Part shown: piece after piece, positions 10,083-21,981 of the stretch
Layout: every line of letters starts with the position of its first letter
Numbering within the stretch: position 1 is the first letter of the stretch
DNA from: Lactuca virosa
Lineage: Eukaryota; Streptophyta; Magnoliopsida; Asterales; Asteraceae
DNA: 64,000 nucleotides
NCBI GenBank assembly: GCA_928212115.1
Contig: CAKMRJ010005523.1
Location: 240,759,811-240,823,810 of the forward strand
Reading direction: 5' to 3'
Notes under the pieces: generated by a model
The model's input: the letters and a program-made list of their open reading frames with translations, nothing else
The model's database searches: none
What the model was told of the DNA's origin: nothing
Position numbers and translations under genes: made by a program

Positions 10083-10797
10083 TGTAACGTCCGTAGATCC
10101 GGGCTAGCCAATTTAGAGACGATAAGCATCAAAAATCACTTTTTGATGGAAGATTATTTAGAATAAATAATCTTAACCAAGTCATAGTATATATCACAAG
10201 GTTTCCGAAAATATAAAGAATGCTGAAATCCGAGTTATAATGAAGAAGTTATGACCTGTCGAAGTTTCGCGACAGAACCGGCACGACACAGCGCGACGTA
10301 AATCGTGAATTTACGATAGAGCGATATTTGGATTTAGTGATCTAAACGAAAGTCGTAGAATACGTTAAACCGAGAGCGTGCTTGAAAAGAACGCCTAAAT
10401 CTGACTTCGTATGAGGAAGTTATGATTTTCGAAGTTTCAGCTTAGCAGTATGCAGCCCGAAGTTCGATTTTGAGATCGAGTGATTTCTAGCCGAAACAAT
10501 CTAAACGAGAATCGAAGATCTTATCGATAGTAGTCCAACGGTAAAAAGACAGACGAAAACGGACTTCAGATGAAGGAGTTATGAATTTATAACAGAGTTT
10601 TCCTGTCCCGGCCCACTAAAAATAATATAATAATAATATAATAAAAATAAATCAAAATTAGCCAACAGAGTCTAAACGAGAGTTGTAGAGCATAGTCTCA
10701 CCTACGCGTCGATATAAAGAACGTCGAAAACGGAGCTAGTATGCAAAAGTTATGAATTTCTGAAGTTCGGGGCGCGAACCTCGATACTGTGTCAGAG

Positions 10798-10957
10798 TTC
10801 ACGACGTGAATACAGTGTTCACGACGTGAACTCAGTGATTTGACCTTTCAGAGCCTGTCGGACGCAACCTGTGATGACGCACGCAGTGACGACTAAAGCT
10901 CACGACGTGAGAACTTAAAACTCACGACGTGAGAGCTGAAAAATGACCCTATAAATA
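10798..10957 (+). promoter_or_regulatory. Palindrome cluster and TATA box in solo LTR
   Basis: Four inverted repeats with one-base spacer, TTCACG-A-CGTGAA (10798-10810), GTTCACG-A-CGTGAAC (10817-10831) and CTCACG-A-CGTGAG (10899-10911 and 10921-10933), lie 17 to 150 bp upstream of TATAAATA at 10950-10957. This is likely the U3 enhancer and core promoter. Confidence 0.6.
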
Positions 10958-11439
10958 GAAATCGAGGGTCAGCCGATTTTGGTTGGTCTATCTCTTCTCT
11001 CTCACTCCCAATACTCTCTCTAGCCATCTTGAAGTACCCCCGAAGCCCCGGTATCATCCCAAGACCCTGAGCGAGTCCCGAAGCTCCGAAGATCCCGAGA
11101 AGAAAAGAGTTTCCGAGCCGAAGCTCTGCCTGCGAGAAGCCCGGTGTGTGAAGATCTTCTAGTTTCACCGAAGAAATACTACTCTTAGAGCCGTAGTGCT
11201 GCCCGATCATCTTCTAATCAAGTGAGTGTGTAGTTACTTTCTTCTACCGCATAGATATGAAGTATTTGCTATGAAATACGTGCAATGTGTTTATACGTTG
11301 TTTGTTTACTTGAGATGGATGTTGAATGAATGTTTTATACAGGTTTTTAAATGATTTAAACTATATATGTAATTTTATATCTACGAATATGTCGGGTAAA
11401 ACATGGGTAGATAAGTGATGTGGTATGAAAGATGTTATA

Positions 11440-11935
11440 GATAATCTTAGCAGATGCGCTTAATAGTAAATGTCATAATCTTAGCAGATGCGCCAAATAG
11501 AGAATGTCATAATACTAGCAGATGCGCTTATAGGATAATCCTGGCAGATGCGCTTATAGGATAAGGTCGGCAGATGCACCAAATAGAGAATGTCATAATC
11601 CTGGCAGATGCGCTTATAGGATAAGGTCGACAGATGCGCCAAATAGAGAATGTCATAATACTAGCATATGCGCTTATAGGATAATCCTGGCAGATGCGCT
11701 TATAGGATAAGGTCGGTAGATGCGCCAAATAGAGAATGTCATAATCCTGGCAGATGCGCTTATAGGATAAGGTCGGCAGATGCGCCGAATAAAGAATGTC
11801 ATAATACTAGCAGATGCGCTTATAGGATAATACTAGCAGATGCGCTTAAAGGATAACGTCGGCAGATGCGCCTAAATAATAATATTTGCAGATGCGCCTA
11901 ATAGATATCATTGGCAGTCGCGCCTTAAGTAACAG
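11440..11935 (+). repeat. Minisatellite in solo LTR (about 30/60-bp unit)
   Basis: About 17 copies of CAGATGCGC followed alternately by TTATAGGATAA and CAAATAGAGAATGTCATAA. The higher-order unit is near 60 bp. It is flanked by the same sequences that flank a different minisatellite in the LTR at 45214. Not CRISPR: units have no unique spacers and the context is an LTR. Confidence 0.9.
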
Positions 11936-12465
11936 TGGAATTTGTGTCTATTCCTTAAAGTCAATCCTTAGGAATGAATGAATGAAGGATAGTTGATTCT
12001 TAGGGTAAAACCTTAAGAGTAAAGAAGACAATGGGGATGGGTAATTGGGTTGATTGTTTGATGATTAAACATAATAAATATTTTATTGTGGGTTGAAAAC
12101 CCTATATGCTCACTAGGCTCCCAAGCCTGACCCACTCAGTTTTCTTTGTATTACAGGTAATGGCACAAGAGTATAAGTTGGTGGACTTGACGAGAGATTT
12201 TGGATTATAGATCAGTAGTTATAAATAACTGTTGTAAGGTCTATTTTATACTGTTTATGCTTTTGGTCTGTATCGGAACATGACATCCCGAGATTTTGTT
12301 ATTTAATGAAAATACACTTCTTCAAGAAAATTTTTGATAGATTCTTATCATATTTTGTTTTGGGAACAAATTCCGCAACTCTTTTAATCAAAGGATTACT
12401 CTGATTTTATAAAACAAAGCATAAACAAATCGGTCTTTTCTGGCCGAGAAATTGGGGATGTCACA

Positions 12466-12470
12466 GGATC
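12466..12470. repeat. Target-site duplication GGATC (right copy)
   Basis: Exact repeat of 10078-10082. Confidence 0.9.
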
Positions 12471-12511
12471 GAATAACTAAAAGCAATTAAACTAAAAATC
12501 AAATAAGTCGT

Positions 12512-12529
12512 TCCCCGGCAATGGCGCCA
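12512..12529 (-). other. Primer-binding site of element C (tRNA-Asp type)
   Basis: Minus strand reads TGGCGCCATTGCCGGGGA, which from memory differs at one base from the complement of the plant tRNA-Asp 3' end used by Athila/Tat-type gypsy elements. It lies six bases from the LTR start at 12536. Confidence 0.8.
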
Positions 12530-12535
12530 AAAACT

Positions 12536-12969
12536 TGATGTGCACAAAATATACCTATCAACCTTTAAATTTACAAACCTAACTAACTTAACTAATTTAC
12601 ACATCTATAGGCAGTGAACCTAGTCGGATGATAGAATAGCTTAGGTAAGTCAGGTGTCGAACACAGGGAATGAAATTTAATTATTTAAAATAACTACTAA
12701 AAGTTAAATTAAGAAAACAAACTTTAAATGGGGGTTTTACTGATTTTGCAAGTTCAATAACTTTATTCAAATTACTAAAAAAAATTAACAACTAAGCAAG
12801 CAAAGAAAACGGGTTTTACTTCAAGATTAAAGAGTACTTCCGTTTAGTTCCGATTTCCACCTCTCTTATAGTTGATTTCTAGTGGATGGATTATCTTAAT
12901 TACCAATTCTTTAAAATACTAGTTATTATGATCAAATACCTATATGTACCAATTTATGAATTACCATGC
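12536..12969 (-). repeat. 5' LTR of element C, part 1
   Basis: Begins TGATGTGCAC beside the primer site. It is interrupted at 12969 by the copia element and resumes at 20804. Intact length would be about 1.6 kb. AT-rich, non-coding. Confidence 0.7.
12965..12969. repeat. Target-site duplication CATGC (left copy)
   Basis: Repeated exactly at 20799-20803. Confidence 0.9.
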
Positions 12970-13744
12970 TGAAGGGTTTTGAGCATTCTAACACTCCTAA
13001 GGTGTACATGCAACCTTAAATACCTTGAATCTATGTTTTCTCTATTATACATGCAAACTTTCTTTTTCCAAGGTATTACCTTAACTAGCATACAAAACTT
13101 TGATACTTGGGTAATAAAACAAGCTAGATAACATACATTTTGTTGTAGCTTGCTATCCTTGATGTATTTGGACTTTAAGAACTTAGCACCAATAGTGTGA
13201 ATGCCTCAAATGGAATCAAAACACATCTAGGACAAAGGATGAAATTTTGAGAGAGTATTCCTTTCACACAAAATCGGCTCATAGTTCTCTAAGAATAGAT
13301 GCACACGATTTTGGTCATGGAGCAACATATTTATATGTAGAATTCCAAGGGTCATGGGTTAACCCTAATCCATACCCATGGGTTTATGATCCATGGTTCA
13401 TGTGGCCCAACTCTTTATGTGTCCATACATAAACTTAGTCCAACATGGATCATAAGCCCAACATATAAATATAACTAATTTACACAATTAGTCCCCATTG
13501 ATTTAATTAGTCTCTTTTGATCACTAAATTAATTCCAAACTAATTCTTGATCAATACTAATTAAATCATATGATTTCATATTAATATATTAGAACTTATA
13601 ATATATTAATAAGCCATAAATAACCTCTTCTCAAAAGTCCATCCTAACAAATTGTCCTGATGATATGCAACCCAAATGGACCATGCTACTCTCGGGTCAA
13701 GTACATGCCAATTATAGTTATGGGCTTAGACACCTAATCCAACA
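12970..13744 (-). repeat. 3' LTR of copia C1 (775 bp)
   Basis: Near-identical to 20026-20798 by eye, with single-base differences and a 2-bp indel near the start. The 61-codon ORF in each LTR is a shadow. Confidence 0.93.
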
Positions 13745-13757
13745 ATCTCCCACTTGG
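13745..13757 (-). other. Polypurine tract of copia C1
   Basis: Minus strand CCAAGTGGGAGAT abuts the TGTTGG start of the 3' LTR. Confidence 0.8.
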
Positions 13758-15483
13758 ATAATTCTAATAACTATTATTGCAAGTACGACTCCACAACCCG
13801 ACTAGCAATCGTAGCTCTTAAAAGCCATTGTCGAACTCTGACATAGTCAATGACTCGTCCATTAGATAAGGGATCATATATTCCTCCATTCTAGATATCA
13901 TATGGAATTGAGACATGGATTATAATAATTTTCTCTGTCCATCTACTGTTTCCCGATTTCTGATTTATGACGACCGACTAATTGAACAAATCAAATTAGT
14001 CCAGGCTCGGCCGAGGGCTTAGGGTTGTCATCACTAAATCATCGAGGGGCCCACAGATATTGCTTTTATCCCTCCAAGGGTAAAAGGAATGGATAAACTT
14101 CGACTCATATGCTTGCTTAATCTACTCATCAAATCACACACAATGATATATTTTATAACACCTAGTTACCGGTGCGTTTACATATCATCAATGTGCAACC
14201 GACTTGTAAATTGCAACTCATACCTCTCCGTTTGAAGAATATAAGATATTATCGTCTCATGATCACTCGTGATAAAATCCATGAAGTGATTCAAATGAGT
14301 GTGGGTTGAATCCAATAATTGAATCTTATTCCAGGAGCACTCATGAACACTGCAGCTATGTCTAAAATACCTAGACAAACTACAGACCCATTCATGACAG
14401 TCTTGCCTCAATATCTACTTCCAAAGTATGATTGACTGTGGATGGTTTAAATAACCTAGTTATTCGAGGAGTCAAAACATGCAAAGCAAAACACAAGAAT
14501 AATACTAATCCTATATGGCCCAAAAACTTTTGAGTCATATTGATTACTTATTATTCATTGTATTATGTTTCAAATAATCAACTCAATACTTGAATTAAAA
14601 CAATAGTTATTCCATGCTCCAGGCATACACACTATGTTTGTCTAAACAATAGTTAAGCAATGCTCCAAGCATGCACACTATGTTTGTTTATGGTCCTTAC
14701 TTTGTGAAATAGTTCAATTGAACACATCTTCAATGAAACTCATTTCACAATTCAAAATCTTTATCACCAGTGTAAGAATTCCAAATTCTTGTCACTACCA
14801 GAATGTGTTAGATTCTAAACTATCATGCAATGATTCCTTTGTAATGTCTAGGTACCAAAAGTCACAGAGACTTTAAAACTGACATTACAAAGTATTCCAA
14901 TGGAAAGCAATTCCATGGAAACGAAGTCTCAAATTCAAAGTACATTCCTTTGAACATCCTTCTTGCATTAAGTTTTCTAATATTTACACAGATTTAAAGA
15001 ATAACTTCCACTAATGGAAACATTTCCATATTCCCATTTTGACCATCACTTTTGAACAAGAGTTACTCTTCTCAGAGTAGGTCAATATGGCCCTTTCCAA
15101 AATTTAAACTATACTTCCAACTGTCCATGAGCAACCAATCTTTGGTAAACCTCATATTTGTCCTCGACGATTGCTTAACCATTTAGTCATATCCGGTTCT
15201 AGACTTTTTTCCCTCTTAATGCCCTAGGCATTTGGAAAATTAGAACGGATGAATATTATAGCACATGTAATCGATCCTATACCCTAAGCACATAGGACAC
15301 GATTCATGATGTCTCACATAAAGACATGATACTTGACCAGTCTTTTGCTATAATATTTCTATTTGCCATGTTCTCATCATTCGAATTATGAAAAGGGATG
15401 CCGTAATCATAGTCAAATTTTGAGAACGCAATTAACACATCCATATATAGGATTTCCTTATGTTGAACCATTCCAACATAACA

Positions 15484-15565
<82 letters not shown>

Positions 15566-16059
15566 TATATTTGACAAAATATGATTAAAATCTCAATCTA
15601 AGCTTTTAGATTTGAAATGAAGTATGAATTCCTCTCCCTTAATTATAGTAAAACAACTTTTCAAACCCTGCAACTTGCGAATTGAAACTGTTGTTTTCTA
15701 TAATTAACATTTCTAACTTGTAACATTCATCATAATTGATTATGCTCCCACTAGCATAATAATCATTACTTTTACTAGCATAACATTTATGCTCCCACTA
15801 GCTTTGACATGTACCCAGAAATCAGTTGGACTTCTAGAAATCAATACTTATTGACTTTCATTACAAAAGTTCAGATTTCTGATACGAGATGCTTTGATAA
15901 GACTTTATCTAGGCTTCTCAAACTCATACACCTTTCCTTAGATAGCTCACATGTGTGTCTAAACAATTTAAGAACTTAGAACAATAAGTTTCAAATGTTT
16001 AGACTTTTTATCATTCCTCACAATTCGAATTATGAAAAGGTATGCCGTAATCATAATCA
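13758..16059 (-). other. AT-rich internal region of copia C1
   Basis: No ORF with recognisable domains. It holds two diverged copies of a segment with CATGCACACTATGTTTGT (14610-14700), the motif ATTCGAATTATGAAAAGG near 15380 and 16024, and the (AT)n tract at 15487-15570. RT and RNase H domains expected here have been lost. Confidence 0.55.
15487..15570. repeat. (AT)n microsatellite
   Basis: About 80 bp of nearly pure AT. The Ile-Tyr ORF over it is an artefact. Confidence 0.95.
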
Positions 16060-16566
16060 AATTTGAGAATGCAAATATCATAACTGCTATCTCCTTAAAA
16101 TCTACTTAGTAAAAGCGTTTCCTCACCATCATTTTCATGAATCAGAGAGAAACCTTATGACACTTAGATTTTATGGTGTATGTGTTCCTATCCATGTGAA
16201 TTTGTCAAACCATAATCAAAAGACAAGGTTAGTGACAAATCCAAACTCATATGGATTGAACTAGTTCAATCTTAATTTCTTGCCACTTGGCAGCACAAGG
16301 GCCTACCATTGCTTCCAAGTTGTTATGCAAACAATTTAAGAACTCATAGAACTCACATGCATAGTCAACTTTAACTGGAATGGGCACAGAAATAAGAACA
16401 TGTCAACACGATAGGTTACAAACCTCAAGTCGTGTGCTAGTGATAAACAATAGGTTTTCTTCTCGATTAGTTCTTGAAACTTGTGAAGATCTTTAAGACT
16501 CCCACTGACCTCTTGACATATAAGATTCTCTGTCAAGAAGCATTCCTTGACAAAACAAATATTCAA
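16060..16566 (-). pseudogene. Copia C1 pol trace (integrase end and RT start)
   Basis: Minus strand 16566 to 16450 contains FLTENLICQEVSGS, like the variable linker after copia integrase. Further on EAMVGP and KWQE (about 16270-16310) resemble the conserved start of the copia RT domain. Later stretches are broken by stops. Assignment is by family resemblance only. Confidence 0.45.
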
Positions 16567-17595
16567 GATTAGTGCGGATTCTTATCAAGATAAACACTGC
16601 ACACAATTGGTCTTAGTTGGTCTTTGTCCTTACCAAGACATCACAACTTACCAATTTCAAATGTACAAGAGTAAAAACATTTAACTCTACATTTGATGAG
16701 TGTTATAAACCTTTCCTAAGATTATGTCACTCAAGGCACAATCTTGGAGTATGACTCTAAGACTTGTTTTGGAACGAAGTATGACTCATCTTCTTGATTT
16801 AACCATTTCAACAATTCACGATTCCTCTTCTTAGCCATACAAATGCACTAAGATATCCTTAGAGGATCAATTGTGACATGGTTTTCATAATCATTAAGAT
16901 GATCATAAAACACGATACTCTAGTACTCTCCCATCTTTTCATATTGGAGAAACTTTTATTTTTCTGCCCAGTTTGATTCTTCTCATTCGTTCTGCCATAC
17001 ATTGAAACTTTTCCAATGCTTTAGAATTATACTTAAACTTGTAAGCATAACCATATTTACTAAACTTTAGTAAATCATGACGAATAGTCTTATCGTTCTC
17101 TATGGTGGACCTGACCAACGCACACCCAATGTACCCGATCCCCTAGTCCTTCACTTAACTCACATAAACATGTGAACAAAGAATTAGTCTTAATTTCCCA
17201 AAGATGAAGGTTCTCATTCATCACACAATACAAGTTGCATGATTCCAAGTTTCTATCCAACTGAAACTTGGGTGATGAGAATGTTTCCTTATTAGGCAAA
17301 TTCTCGACACTACCACAAACGAAAGAATCAAATCCATTTTCCTAATATTGCTATCAATGGAATCATATAAACAAATATTTTTCACAAAAACCATTGTAAG
17401 GAAATTCTAAAAATAAGATAAATTTCAAAATTTTCTTTATTTATAAAAATTACGGAAAACTTATACTTACAATGCAAATACAAGTGAAAATATTTTGTTA
17501 TCTATTCCTAAGCAATCTATCATAACTCTTAAGCAGCAGCTCACAAATCTGATCATCGAACCATACGATCGAAATCTATCTCTTCGCGATCAGAC

Positions 17596-18205
17596 TTATC
17601 GTACTCTTCCTTTAAGCTTCCTTTCATTTCTTAGATTCTTCTCAACATCAAAATGTAATGTATTAAGAATCTCCAAATAGGAACTTAATAGAGTTAGACA
17701 ATGGATTTTACCTGAATTAGAGTCAAAAGTTTTGACTTTACCATCCTTGCGATCTTTCAGGTAAATATGGTAGCTTCGCAACAATGCCCATTCTCTTGGC
17801 AACAGAAACATATGGACTCTTTGGGAATGGCACACAGGTTATATCAGACGTAGCCTTTCTCTTTACCATTTGGTCAAATGACTTGAACATGGCCGATCCC
17901 TTTCCATTGGGAAGAGAAAGCTTTTCTGGACTTCCAATGTTACCATTGTCAATGTCCATAGAAGTTTGGGGAGTAGACCTTCCAATCAAATCTGCTTTAC
18001 CAGTACACCAAATCATTGCTGATTCAGCAGCAATAAGCAAATAGGTAAGATCGATAAGGGTCATGTCGTGGTCTATCAGATAGTAGTCCTTAAAGAACCC
18101 GCTATATGACTTAGGAAGTGATTGAAGAACCCAGTCAACCTCCAACTTCCTTGAGACTTCGACACCCAACTCTCCCAGCTTGTCAATATGTAACTTCATC
18201 TCCAA
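17596..18205 (-). pseudogene. Copia C1 gag remnant
   Basis: Minus ORF from 18205 begins MEMKLHIDKLGELGVEVS and contains VDWVLQSLPKSYSGF, the hallmark of the UBN2/retrotran_gag domain of copia gag. The zinc-knuckle region is frameshifted near 17790. Its tail YLKDRKDGKV is found in the overlapping frame (17596-17835). The first Cys/His residues of the knuckle are not all present. The N-terminal part of gag upstream of 18205 is lost or diverged. Confidence 0.65.
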
Positions 18206-19163
18206 GATGTGAGTACATACAAACTTTCCTTCCTTCCAATAGGGCTTTGAGTGACCTTGAACTTTGTGGGTTAGGGAGAATTATTGGAGGAGCTGAAGGA
18301 AGTGAAGTTCCACTAAAGTATAAGGAAGGGATTAATCTTCACCTTGATTGCCTTGTGGAAAATCATCTTTATAAAGAAAGTTTTTTCAAAAAATTCGGGA
18401 AGACCATACTTGTCTGAACTTAGACATTTATGAGGGAGAAATTCAAGTTTAGTTGATTTTAGTCCTTAATATAACACCCAACATGAAATATTAAGGCTAG
18501 GACCCAACATAATATTTTACAATTCGGAAGAGGGATGCCGTAATCCAATTGCAAAATATTTGAAGGTAGGTAATTGACGATTTACCAATTTCCACCACGA
18601 AAAACGAAAAAGGAACTTTAGGTTTTAAGTTCATGCTTAAATCTCGATTGTGCCCTTCAAGTTTGTGACTGGGATGCCAAGGATCACAAACAAGGTGTGA
18701 ATAACCATGCAAATTAGCTTGGTACACCCAATGTTACAACCACCTAATCAGTGTGCCGGTTAACCACACACGCTCCATTGATTTATGATTAACATCAAGC
18801 TACCCTTTGCCACACACTATCAGTCCCAAGTTAGTGTGGCGGTTAACCACACACGCTTCACTAACGACTTAACAAGGTGCAAAGTGCAATTTCATGGGTT
18901 AGCACCATATTCACATTTTTCCTAAGTAACTAAGATTGGGAATTCATAAGTGTTTAGTTACTTAGTATTTCATTATACTTTTAATGTGAATTTAAAGGTC
19001 CTATCAAACCCGTTCGGCTAACGACCCTCCACCACTCAAGGAAGCGGTGGGTGAGAGTGGACACCCATTAAACTGCCATTTTATAGGCAATAACCCTATA
19101 CCCCCTTATAGACCGGCTTCGTGAATGAGGCCTACTAACGGTAAGACTGGCTTTACTCTCAAA

Positions 19164-19164
19164 C

Positions 19165-19219
<55 letters not shown>
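19164..19219. repeat. (AT)n microsatellite
   Basis: About 56 bp of AT with one AAAT interruption. Confidence 0.93.
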
Positions 19220-19222
<3 letters not shown>

Positions 19223-19322
19223 CCTATAATATTATAATAGTATCAGGGTTGAATTTTAAACTTTTAAAATTCTAGGGTTTGGAACTAAATGTTTCAAAGT
19301 AAGACTTTGCATTTACAAATTC

Positions 19323-19555
19323 CAAAACTTGAGGGCAAGTTTTGAAACTTGTCAAAACTTTTCAAATTCATAACTTATGAGTTTAATATAGGTTTTAATG
19401 AAAATACTTTTGAAAATCCATAACTTGAGGACAAGTTATGGAGTTCATAAAACCATTTATGAAAAGGACTCTTCTATTTTTCTATAACCTATGAGTTTAA
19501 TGACTCTTTTAAAGAAAAGACTTTTGGAATTCCATAACTTGAGGAAAAATTATGG
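19323..19555. repeat. Three related hairpins in copia C1 leader
   Basis: CAAAACTTG/CAAGTTTTG (19323-19344), CCATAACTTG/CAAGTTATGG (19418-19441) and a decayed third copy (19532-19555), each with an AGGG/AGGA loop, spaced about 95-115 bp. Confidence 0.7.
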
Positions 19556-20011
19556 AGTCCATAAAAATCATTTAGATCATTAATTTAATTAACACAATAA
19601 TCAAATAATTCATACATGATTCAATTAAACTCATATGATCAAGATAATTCATATCAAACAAATTTCATGTAATTAGCCTAACCATATAAACTAATACAAA
19701 ACACGAAACTTTGACAATTATCTTTCAAATTGGATAAGCATGATCATTACCACATCAAAAATAGGTTTATAAGTTCAAAAACAGCTTAGGGTAATGATCC
19801 TAGTCCATTTCTAGCCAAAAACATTGAAAATCTGCATTCTGGAGCACCAACTCGTCGAGTGCAAGAACAAACTCGGCGAATTAGCTAGAATTGTGCTGGG
19901 ACTCGGCGACTCCCCCAGTGGACTCGGCGAGTCCACTGTCCAGAACAGCAGAAAATCGATTTTTCAAGCTTAAACAACAAGTAGCATCAAGTATAATTGA
20001 AAACAACCCTT

Positions 20012-20024
20012 GTCTCTGATACCA
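20012..20024 (-). other. Primer-binding site of copia C1
   Basis: Minus strand TGGTATCAGAGAC, one base from the LTR; initiator tRNA-Met type. Confidence 0.9.
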
Positions 20025-20025
20025 C

Positions 20026-20798
20026 TGAAGGGTTTTGAGCATTCACACTCCTAAGGTGTACATGCAACCCTAAATACCTTGGATCTAAGTTTTCTCTATT
20101 ATACATGCAAACTTTCTTTTTCCAAGGTATTATCCTAACTAGCATACAAAACTTTGATACATGGGTAATAAAACAAGTTAGATAACATACCTTTTGTTGT
20201 AGCTTGCTATCCTTGATGTATTTGGCCTTTAAGGACTTAGCACCAATAGTGTGAATGCCTCAAATGGAATCACAACACATCTAGGACAAAGGATGACATT
20301 TTGAGAGAGTATTACTTTCACACAAAATCGACTCATAGTTCACTAAGAATAGATGCACATGATTTTGGTCATGGAGCAACATATTTATATGTAGAATTCC
20401 AAGGGTCATGGGTTAACCCTAATTCATACCCATGGGTTTATAATCCATGGTTCATGTGGCCCAACTCTTTATGTGTCTATACATAAACTTAATCCAACAT
20501 AGATCATAAGCCCAACATATAAATATAACTAATTTACACAATTAGTCCTCATTGATTTAATTAGTCTCTTTTGATCACTAAATTAATTCCAAACTAATTC
20601 TTCATCAATACTAATTAAATCATATGATTTCATATTAATATATTAGAACTTATAATATATTAATAAACCATAAATAACCTCTTCTCAAAAGTCCATCCTA
20701 ACAAATTGTCCTGATGATATGCAACCCAAATAGACCATGCTACTCTCGGATCAAGTACATACCAATTATAGTTATGGGCTTAGACACCTAATCCAACA
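20026..20798 (-). repeat. 5' LTR of copia C1 (773 bp)
   Basis: Pair of 12970-13744; see that entry. Confidence 0.93.
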
Positions 20799-20803
20799 CA
20801 TGC
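20799..20803. repeat. Target-site duplication CATGC (right copy)
   Basis: Exact repeat of 12965-12969. Confidence 0.9.
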
Positions 20804-21926
20804 AACGATCATGCAAAAGTTAAACACAAACTTGATATAAGTATGAATTGGACTGTGAATTATAAATCGATAAATTACCTATCCTAGATCAAGACAAGCA
20901 ATTAAAGCACAAATTAATGATCAATTATGCTCTCTAACATAGTTAAGTTATTAGCTTTTAATTACATAACCCTAGGATGTGATTAATAACTAACTCTAAT
21001 TATTTAATGATCATAAACAACTAGGTAACAAATTCATGCAACTAGAATGATCATCTATTACACAGAACATGATTAATAAGCAATAAAAACTAAAACTTCA
21101 ACATTCTAGGATTTTTTATTATCAAACACAAGTAAAATCAACATAAAACATCCATTAATCGAAATCAACACATAAGAGGGTTCATCTTCACCAAACGGAA
21201 GTATAGGGTGATTAGCCCATAACTAAAACAGAAACGCACATGAAATCGAAGCTAACTAGATCTCTTCAACTCTTGAACTCCAATCGATTTCTAATCTTCG
21301 CAAGGTTTTTTAGAGGGTTTTTGTCGCAATCCTTCTCCGGAAAATCGGCCAGAAGTCCCTCAATTCGACTTAATGTTCAAATATCTATACTTTCCATAAT
21401 TCTGACTCCCACGCCATGGCGAATAGGCTCCACGACGTGGGAACCTGGTTCCACACATATTCTCCAAAATAGTCATATGATCGCGAATCTTCCACCTACC
21501 ACGACATGACGAGGATTCCCCACGCTGTGGGCTTCAGAACTCTTGTCTCTTTGGCTATGGTACCACTTTCGTATCCGATCGCAACGATACTTGGTTTTCG
21601 CACCGGATCGCAATGACTTATGTCAGATCGCTTTCGTTCTTACTTTCGCAACCAATCGCATCACCTCGATTTGCCATCAGTTTTGGTATCCTTTATTCTG
21701 ACCGCAACAACGCTCGCATAGGATCGCATTGACGCTCTAGGATCGCATCCTTTCAGAACCAATACTACATATTTACAGCTTCAGTCCTCCAAATTCCAGT
21801 TTTTGTTCGATTTTGGCTTTTTTCTTCAAGAATGTTCTTTTTTCTGCAAAATATAATTTTAACTTAATAAGTACCAAATATCTTTGCATCTAACCATATT
21901 ACAGCTTAAAACGTACTAAAATAATG

Positions 21927-21977
<51 letters not shown>
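20804..21977 (-). repeat. 5' LTR of element C, part 2
   Basis: Continues the LTR begun at 12536. Contains CCACGACGTGG and CCCACGCTGTGGG inverted repeats (21410-21530) and a run of GATCGCA words (21570-21760). It ends in an (AT)n tract (21928-21977) next to gypsy RT sequence. The outer boundary is not certain because no partner LTR is seen. Confidence 0.55.
21928..21977. repeat. (AT)n microsatellite at element junction
   Basis: About 50 bp of TA repeat exactly where similarity changes from LTR C to gypsy RT. Confidence 0.93.

Positions 21978-21981
<4 letters not shown>

Larger units (their letters stand above)
10083..12465 (+). mobile_element. Solo LTR, gypsy type (2383 bp)
   Basis: Starts TGTAACGTCCGTAGATCC, ends GGGGATGTCACA and is flanked by GGATC on both sides. 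No primer site, gag, pol or second LTR lies between the duplications, so it is what remains after LTR-LTR recombination. The 45214-47798 copy aligns along most of the length. It contains four TCACGACGTGA-type palindromes, a TATA box and a long minisatellite. It sits in the leader of element C. Confidence 0.92.
18206..20011 (-). other. Long leader of copia C1
   Basis: Non-coding. It contains duplicated GGTTAACCACACACGCT words (18750-18860), an (AT)n tract, three related hairpins (19323-19555), and, near the primer site, ACTCGTCGAGT and ACTCGGCGAGT palindromes (19855-19940). Confidence 0.55.
12970..20798 (-). mobile_element. Ty1/copia LTR retrotransposon (C1), decayed
   Basis: LTRs of 775 bp (12970-13744) and 773 bp (20026-20798), both TGAAGGG to CCAACA, flanked by CATGC. 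Primer site TGGTATCAGAGAC at 20012-20024 and purine tract at 13745-13757 place it on the minus strand. Inside are a leader of about 1.8 kb, a gag remnant, traces of integrase and RT, and 2-3 kb of AT-rich sequence. The element inserted into the LTR of gypsy element C. All coding traces carry many stops, so it is dead. Confidence 0.93.

Noticed and set aside
11528..11728. Minus ORF with YPISASARI repeats
   Set aside because: Translation of the LTR minisatellite.
11440..11935. Regular repeats resembling a CRISPR array
   Set aside because: No unique spacers; units vary by drift and sit inside a plant LTR with target-site duplications.
13247..13432. 61-codon ORF found in both LTRs of copia C1 (also 20301-20486)
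   Set aside because: It is the same LTR sequence twice; low complexity and no known motif, so a coding role is unsupported.
15363..15584. Plus ORF ending in Ile-Tyr repeats
   Set aside because: It reads through an (AT)n microsatellite.
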